From positions 8,807,001 to 8,871,000 of the forward strand of contig NC_092673.1 in assembly GCF_964355755.1 (NCBI RefSeq): 64,000 nt of DNA. Reading direction: 5' to 3'. Made by a program: the position numbers and the translations under genes. Source of the stretch: Antedon mediterranea. Taxonomy: Eukaryota; Echinodermata; Crinoidea; Comatulida; Antedonidae. The notes beneath the pieces are model-generated. The model saw nothing but the letters and a program-made list of their open reading frames with translations, was not told the origin of the DNA and did no database searches. Shown one piece after another: positions 58,640 to 64,000 of this stretch. Within the stretch, counting starts at the first letter, position 1. Each line of letters opens with the position of its first letter.

Positions 58640-59053
58640 GATATCACATTGCAGACTTATTTATTTTGTTTACTGGGGCTAGTGATCTAGGAGTGGATCT
58701 GCTGTATACGACTGGAAATCAATATTTGTTACATACAGATAAATTTTATATTATTTGAACGCTTTCAACGACCTTCATACATAAGAAAATTATGACAACA
58801 ATAACAATGTTCAAACCTCGTGGTGTATCAACTTTGTCATTCGTTTCTGGTTTTCTGATAACTATTCCAATTGAGGAAAGGTGGGTATTAGATAATGAAT
58901 TGCCAGCGGTTGTTATGAAGCCAGACCGGAACAATAATTAACGATACATAGTAAAGGTCATTTTCTAGGTTAGTTTCGGTCAGTTGTTACTAGATCACAG
59001 TTGATATAATTTACCTGGGTAATAACTGCTGTGTACCTTTGTTATATCAAAAT
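58640..59053. other. Upstream flank of paralog 2
   Basis: Presumed promoter and leader; no motif is convincing. Confidence 0.35.
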
Positions 59054-61794
59054 ATGTTCAAGATGAACATTGTGATTTTATTGATTGACATTTTATTTAT
59101 TTTTGTAATAATACCTGTACATTTTGTATCTGGAGAAGTGACTGATGATGAAATACGATGCTTAACTAAGCTACTTACTGATTTTACCCCTTTTATAAAC
59201 GATCATCTTCAAGACTATCTATATGACTACGCTGACACCGATTCGGAACGAATATCAGTTCTTGCGGTATTGCCATTGGAAGACACTCCTTTCTGGTGTA
59301 ATAATACTTACCTGGAAAGAACATTTAGATCTTCTACAAATGAATTAGGGTTTGTAGTTCCTGATGAGTTGAATTATGCGGTACCAAGTTTAGCTTCAGA
59401 CGTTTTTAATTACATATCAGCTATTCCTTATGTCGAGAATGACATCGTTCAATCGGATCTAAAACTGCTTTTGAAGTTTCCAGAGAGGATCCAGGCAATG
59501 GTAGATTGGCATCATTTAGATGAAATAAACGTAACAGCACATGTATTTTTCTTATACACCTGGAAATATCCATGTAGTAGTTGCACCGATATGATTTTGG
59601 ACGTTCTTAATATTGAAAGGTACCAAACAGCTCCTCTCATAATATCATTCACCGACTGGGGACATGAAGACCCGGATATAAATACCATGGAAAGTGAGAA
59701 TACGTTTAATGTAGCTGCCATCCAAAGACCCTCATTTGCACCAATTATCCGTTTTAGATACGAGTACAAAACAGATGCAAGTTATTATTTTGATTTATTT
59801 CACAATGTGATATTCGATAAATTCTACCGTACGGGTGTGCCTCGTCAGCAAGGTGAGCAAATTCGATTTGCCGTCCTCATGATCTTGCCATTACATGATA
59901 AAGACATGTGGTTAACTCCAGACTACGCTGAAAATGTGCTGCGGCCCCTTACGGCAAGAGGTCGCGTGTTGACACCTGTGTTAAACGAACTCATTGCTCC
60001 TTCACAAATTAGTGAAAGCGATAACTTTATTGTTGCCCGTGGTGAAGCTGCTCAGTCATATGCACTTCGTGGTGAAAATACAGACGGAAATAACATAGCG
60101 TTACTTCTTAATAACCATGAACGCATACATGGATTGGAGACACCAACTGTTATTGCTCTTTATTCGTGGACTTGTTTCCATGATAATGTCATTTTACAAG
60201 AATCAGCAACAATACTTGAACTGTATGTACGACAACCAGACATATACAGGGTAATTTATGGTTGCTCATCAGAAATTTCTGACGATGATTTTGAAACAAC
60301 GCAATCAACGCTTGGTGATATTGATGTAAAAGCGTTTCTTGTACGGGAAAAGTTTCCTCAAGACGTTATTCAACCTGTAAACGAACCGCCGTTTGAAGAT
60401 CATGAATCCGCCGCTGATATGCGCCCGTTACCACCAGGGGGAGATCAAAGAATATGTCGGGTTAGAAGAGCACTTGATGAAAATCTTCAGTACAGCTCTT
60501 TTCAGAATTGTGCGTTCCAGTGTTTGGTGAATGAATACGAGTGCGGCAGATTCTGTTGCTGCTGTAAAAGTAACTTTATTACGGAAACCACGTCGTATTT
60601 AGTTAACAATATCGTATCTGATTGCAGGTAAGTTATCTACACAACAGTCACCATTGAATGGCAATCACACAATTTGCACCCTGTTTTCTACATTCAACAT
60701 CTTCAAACAAAAACCGTGAAATGTGCAAAAAGTCACATTTGTGCAAACATGATACCCATAAATGTGGAAATCTGTAAGAAAACAATCCATAAAATTCAAT
60801 GACACAAATAGTATGTGTAACATATTTATATGAGCTTTAGTTTTATCAAATACTAAAAATACATTGCGATGTTCGACATTTTCTGCATCTCCGGATATCA
60901 TTGTGGTTTTTTGTTGTAACAAAACGGATAATTTCAGCCTGTATTACTATTTAAATACGTAATTGGCTATATTGAAAACATTATGTTAGAAAAAACCGTG
61001 GATATTTAAAATTAGGTTATCATTTTTAATAAACTGATTTTGGTTGAAGAAAATGATTTTACACATTTAACGTCAAAACTGATTTTACGGCGTGATGTTT
61101 GCACATTAGTGATTATGAATGTTTAGATTTGCACATTTGTGGTTGTTTGCACAAATGTGACTTTATGCACATTTCACGGTTCAACAGGGATAATTTCTGG
61201 GTTTTTTCAGTCCCTATATACTTAATAGCTGTAATGTGGTATCTGGTGAGTCATAATTAATTGTTGTTTTCGTCATTATTGAAGAGTAAATTAATGTTTT
61301 TCAATTCTCACTTTATCATCATCTTTATAGTATCATTGCTGTTATCTTGACCACCAGTGTTTTATTATTACCTTCAATATCATTCACTTTAGCATTAGCC
61401 CAATATTGAAATAATTTTTCTTTCAGAAAATATATATTTGATAGAGAAATTAAAACATGTTGGGAGAATTGGTTAAACTACAATGTTCATAATGAATGTG
61501 ATTGCACAGAGCACAATGCAACCTACGTCATAAAAGAATGCTTCGTTGCTTGTTCAGATGTGAGACTACTTTTAATATTATTTCATGTTTTAATTGTGCA
61601 TAAATTTAGTTTAGTAGGCCTAGGTCTATTATAATCATTAAGTAGACCTACTATATACGTTAAATATGTAGAGACCACGGGGTGTTTATTATCATTCTTG
61701 TCCGTCATATCACGCGGATACAACAAACATTTGGAAGAAATAGAAGAAAATGTGTTTTCAGGTAATGCTGTGTTCCTCTTCAAAACGCAGGAAC

Positions 61795-61893
<99 letters not shown>

Positions 61894-63552
61894 ACTACAT
61901 TAACACTTTCGGAGACATGCTATTTTTTTGCATATTTGGGAGACAATGACAAAATGGCTGATTATTATACTTTGACATATATTTTACATACACCATTTCA
62001 TTTTATTTCATTAAAGGCATGTTACTACATATTTTAAAACAAAAAAAATTATAATAACAATTAAACTGTAAGATATATATGTTTTAAGTTGTTATTTTGT
62101 CTCCCAACTGTTTTTCAAACTCTAAAATGTACATTTGGGAGACTTGACAGTGTACATAACATATTACAGTATAATAAAGGCCTTATTTACAGATTAAACA
62201 GTGCAAAAATAGTGCAAAGTCAACAATACCAGTACAAAGCTCATTAAAACCATTCCAATTATTACTATTGATAGAAAAAAACATACCAATGTTAAATTGA
62301 TGAATAAAAAAATGTTTTTTGTTAATTGTTCAGAAGGGTTTTTAAGAGGGTGGGGGCATGAAATGCAAACAATAATTAACCCTCGAAATGAAAATCTACA
62401 ACACGATTAATATCAAGGTGTTAAAATATGGTACAAATTGTTAAAAATGCTTTGTAAAGTAAAGATCATCTTCAGACAACAATTCTACTAAAAATATAAA
62501 TGTGTATAATACAGTATTCAAAATAAAAATTCTTTTTTTTTTTAATAAAAGGAACATTTTATTTCGCTTTGTAACCTAGCTGAAAGTTAAACCAGCCCGA
62601 ATGAATTAGATCACGCAACAAACTTACTCAAAATAAAGAAGTTCAACAAATTCGCAATTTCTTTAAGATAGATTTATTAAGAGTCCAAATGCCAAACCTA
62701 TTCAATTTAACAGAATATCTAAACTTTGAAACAATTTTAGCTTGTAAGGTGAAGATTGTACAAACAAAGTAATTGATACTGTTTTCACATTAAATAAAAT
62801 AATGTATACATAGAGTACACAGTAATTATAGTGTAGCAAGTCTCAATAAATTGCATGCTATAATAATAATATTTTATTGACATATACGATGTACATCGGC
62901 GGCAATCAATTTCATAAAAGCTGCGTCAAAAAAAAATAAATAAAAATCATTTATGCAAGCATTACATATACAAATATGTACAGATAAAAATAAATTGCAT
63001 ATTATTAACAATATTACAGGAAATTGTAATACAGCAAATATATAATTTAATCAGAATCAAATCTTGTGCCATTAGGCAAATTGTTACCACATTGCAGTCT
63101 CAATAAATTGCATACTATTATCAATATTACAGGAAATTGTAATACAGCAGTTATATAATTTAATCAGAATCAAATCTTGTGCCATTAGGCAAATTGTTAA
63201 CACATTGCAGTCTCAATAAATGGAATACTATTATCAATATTACAGGAAATTGTAATACAGCAGTTATATAATTGAATCAGAATCAAATCTTGTGCCATTA
63301 GGTAAATTGTTAACACATTGCAGTCTCAATAAATTGCATACTATTATCAATATTACAGGAAATTGTAATACCGCAATTATATAATTTAATCAGAATAAAA
63401 TCTTGTGCCATTAGGTAAATTGTTAACACATTGCAGTCTCAATAAATTGCATACTATTATCAATATTACAGGAAATTGTAATACCGCAATTATATAATTG
63501 AATCAGAATCAAATCTTGTACCATTAGGCAAATTGTTAACACATTGCAGTCT

Positions 63553-63638
<86 letters not shown>

Positions 63639-63917
63639 ATTCATCAGGTTTCTCAATACTACACCAACCCACTAGATGTTTTAACTCCATGGATTGAACC
63701 AGCTGTTCTTGGTCATTACGAAAACTTGGCAGATCACACTGTAGTTGATGCGAAGTGCATCCCGAACTCATATGCGGGATTCGCATGTACATCATCAGCA
63801 ATTGGTCCAGTTGGTGGATACCAACCCTATCACCATTCCCATCATATTGACGACGATATGACAAGATTAAACACAAGTGAGAACCTCACCTCCGATTGTG
63901 TCTGGGCAAATTGCTAA
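59054..63917 (+). CDS. Secreted tandem deaminase-like protein, paralog 2, three exons
   Basis: Exons 59054-60627, 61427-61559 and 63648-63917 join in phase (AG|A, then codon boundary) to 658 residues plus TAA. A signal peptide ([20 protein letters not shown]) is followed by domain 1 with [13 protein letters not shown] (C174, C177; Q-S-D at 133-135 instead of HxE) and domain 2 with [11 protein letters not shown] and no metal ligands. A Cys-rich segment ends exon 1. Exon 2 adds [20 protein letters not shown]; exon 3 adds a His-rich stretch ([13 protein letters not shown]) and ends WANC. Many Cys and several N-x-T/S sites fit secretion. It is closely similar to paralog 1, 15 kb upstream, so this is a local duplication. 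ATG at 59063 is an alternative start. The family and zinc-fold assignment are motif-based; deamination is doubtful. An undetected small exon between exons 2 and 3 cannot be excluded. Confidence 0.75.
60713..61180. mobile_element. MITE in intron 1 of paralog 2
   Basis: ACCGTGAAATGTGCAAAAAG at 60713 and its complement ending at 61180 form ~36-base TIRs with one mismatch. A further GCACATTTGTG/CACAAATGTG pair lies inside. No coding sequence. Confidence 0.8.
61796..61891. repeat. (TA)n microsatellite, ~48 units
   Basis: Uninterrupted TA run in intron 2 of paralog 2. Confidence 0.98.
62990..63557 (+). repeat. 113-bp tandem array, five copies
   Basis: CATTGCAGTCTCAATA recurs at 63090, 63203, 63316, 63429 and 63542, exactly 113 bases apart. 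Units share ATATTACAGGAAATTGTAAT and AAATCTTGTGCCATTAGG. The last unit runs into a TA microsatellite. Confidence 0.95.
63555..63635. repeat. (TA)n microsatellite next to exon 3 acceptor
   Basis: About 40 TA units ending 12 bases before exon 3 of paralog 2 at 63648. Confidence 0.98.
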
Positions 63918-64000
63918 TTTATATATATTATATGCTTAGGACACACATATACCCCGTATCATAAAATTTGCCTAAATACAAAATGTTTTTTTTAAATGGA

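Noticed and set aside
61698-62037. Plus-strand frames rich in YIYIYI
   Set aside because: They are translations of the TA microsatellite, not genes.
63490-63876. Minus-strand 128-codon frame
   Set aside because: Mostly TA repeat translation, and antisense to exon 3 of the deaminase-like gene.

Overview
This is eukaryotic, intron-rich, AT-rich nuclear DNA, about 64 kb long. Split genes with GT-AG introns, many non-LTR retrotransposon (LINE) fragments, terminal-inverted-repeat (TIR) elements and an animal ZGPAT gene place it in an animal. A ROCO-type GTPase and secreted deaminase-like proteins suggest a marine invertebrate, possibly an echinoderm or other invertebrate deuterostome. The species is not proven by the sequence.

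Three sets of host genes run on the + strand. (1) 421-21292: a complete twelve-exon ZGPAT orthologue (CCCH zinc finger, Tudor-like region, G-patch, coiled coil; 503 residues), with introns filled by foldback elements and LINE pieces. One of its introns uses a GC-AG splice pair. (2) 34794-37697: an uninterrupted 967-residue ROCO-like GTPase. Its GTPase domain is split by about 300 residues carrying some 8-10 predicted membrane helices, placed between switch I and the DFAGQE (G3) motif. (3) 42507-44057 and 59054-63917: two paralogous secreted proteins with two tandem deaminase-like domains, resembling the secreted AID/APOBEC-like (SNAD-type) group but with eroded catalytic motifs. The second copy can be assembled into a three-exon, 658-residue protein. 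A small two-exon single-pass membrane protein may lie just upstream of the first copy (low confidence).

The rest is mostly mobile DNA. One nearly intact CR1/L2-like LINE lies at about 29.2-32.7 kb. Decayed LINEs lie at 10.7-11.7, 16.3-17.5, 22.7-24.0, 24.7-26.0, 38.8-39.2 and 46.8-58.6 kb. Almost all of those between the two deaminase-like paralogs are on the minus strand and some interrupt others. Foldback or TIR elements occur throughout; several have clear TIRs and target-site duplications. A 113-bp tandem array and two TA microsatellites sit in the last intron of the second paralog.

No tRNA, rRNA or CRISPR locus was found, apart from two tRNA-derived SINE-like remnants. The most notable items are the transmembrane-split GTPase and the secreted tandem deaminase-like pair.
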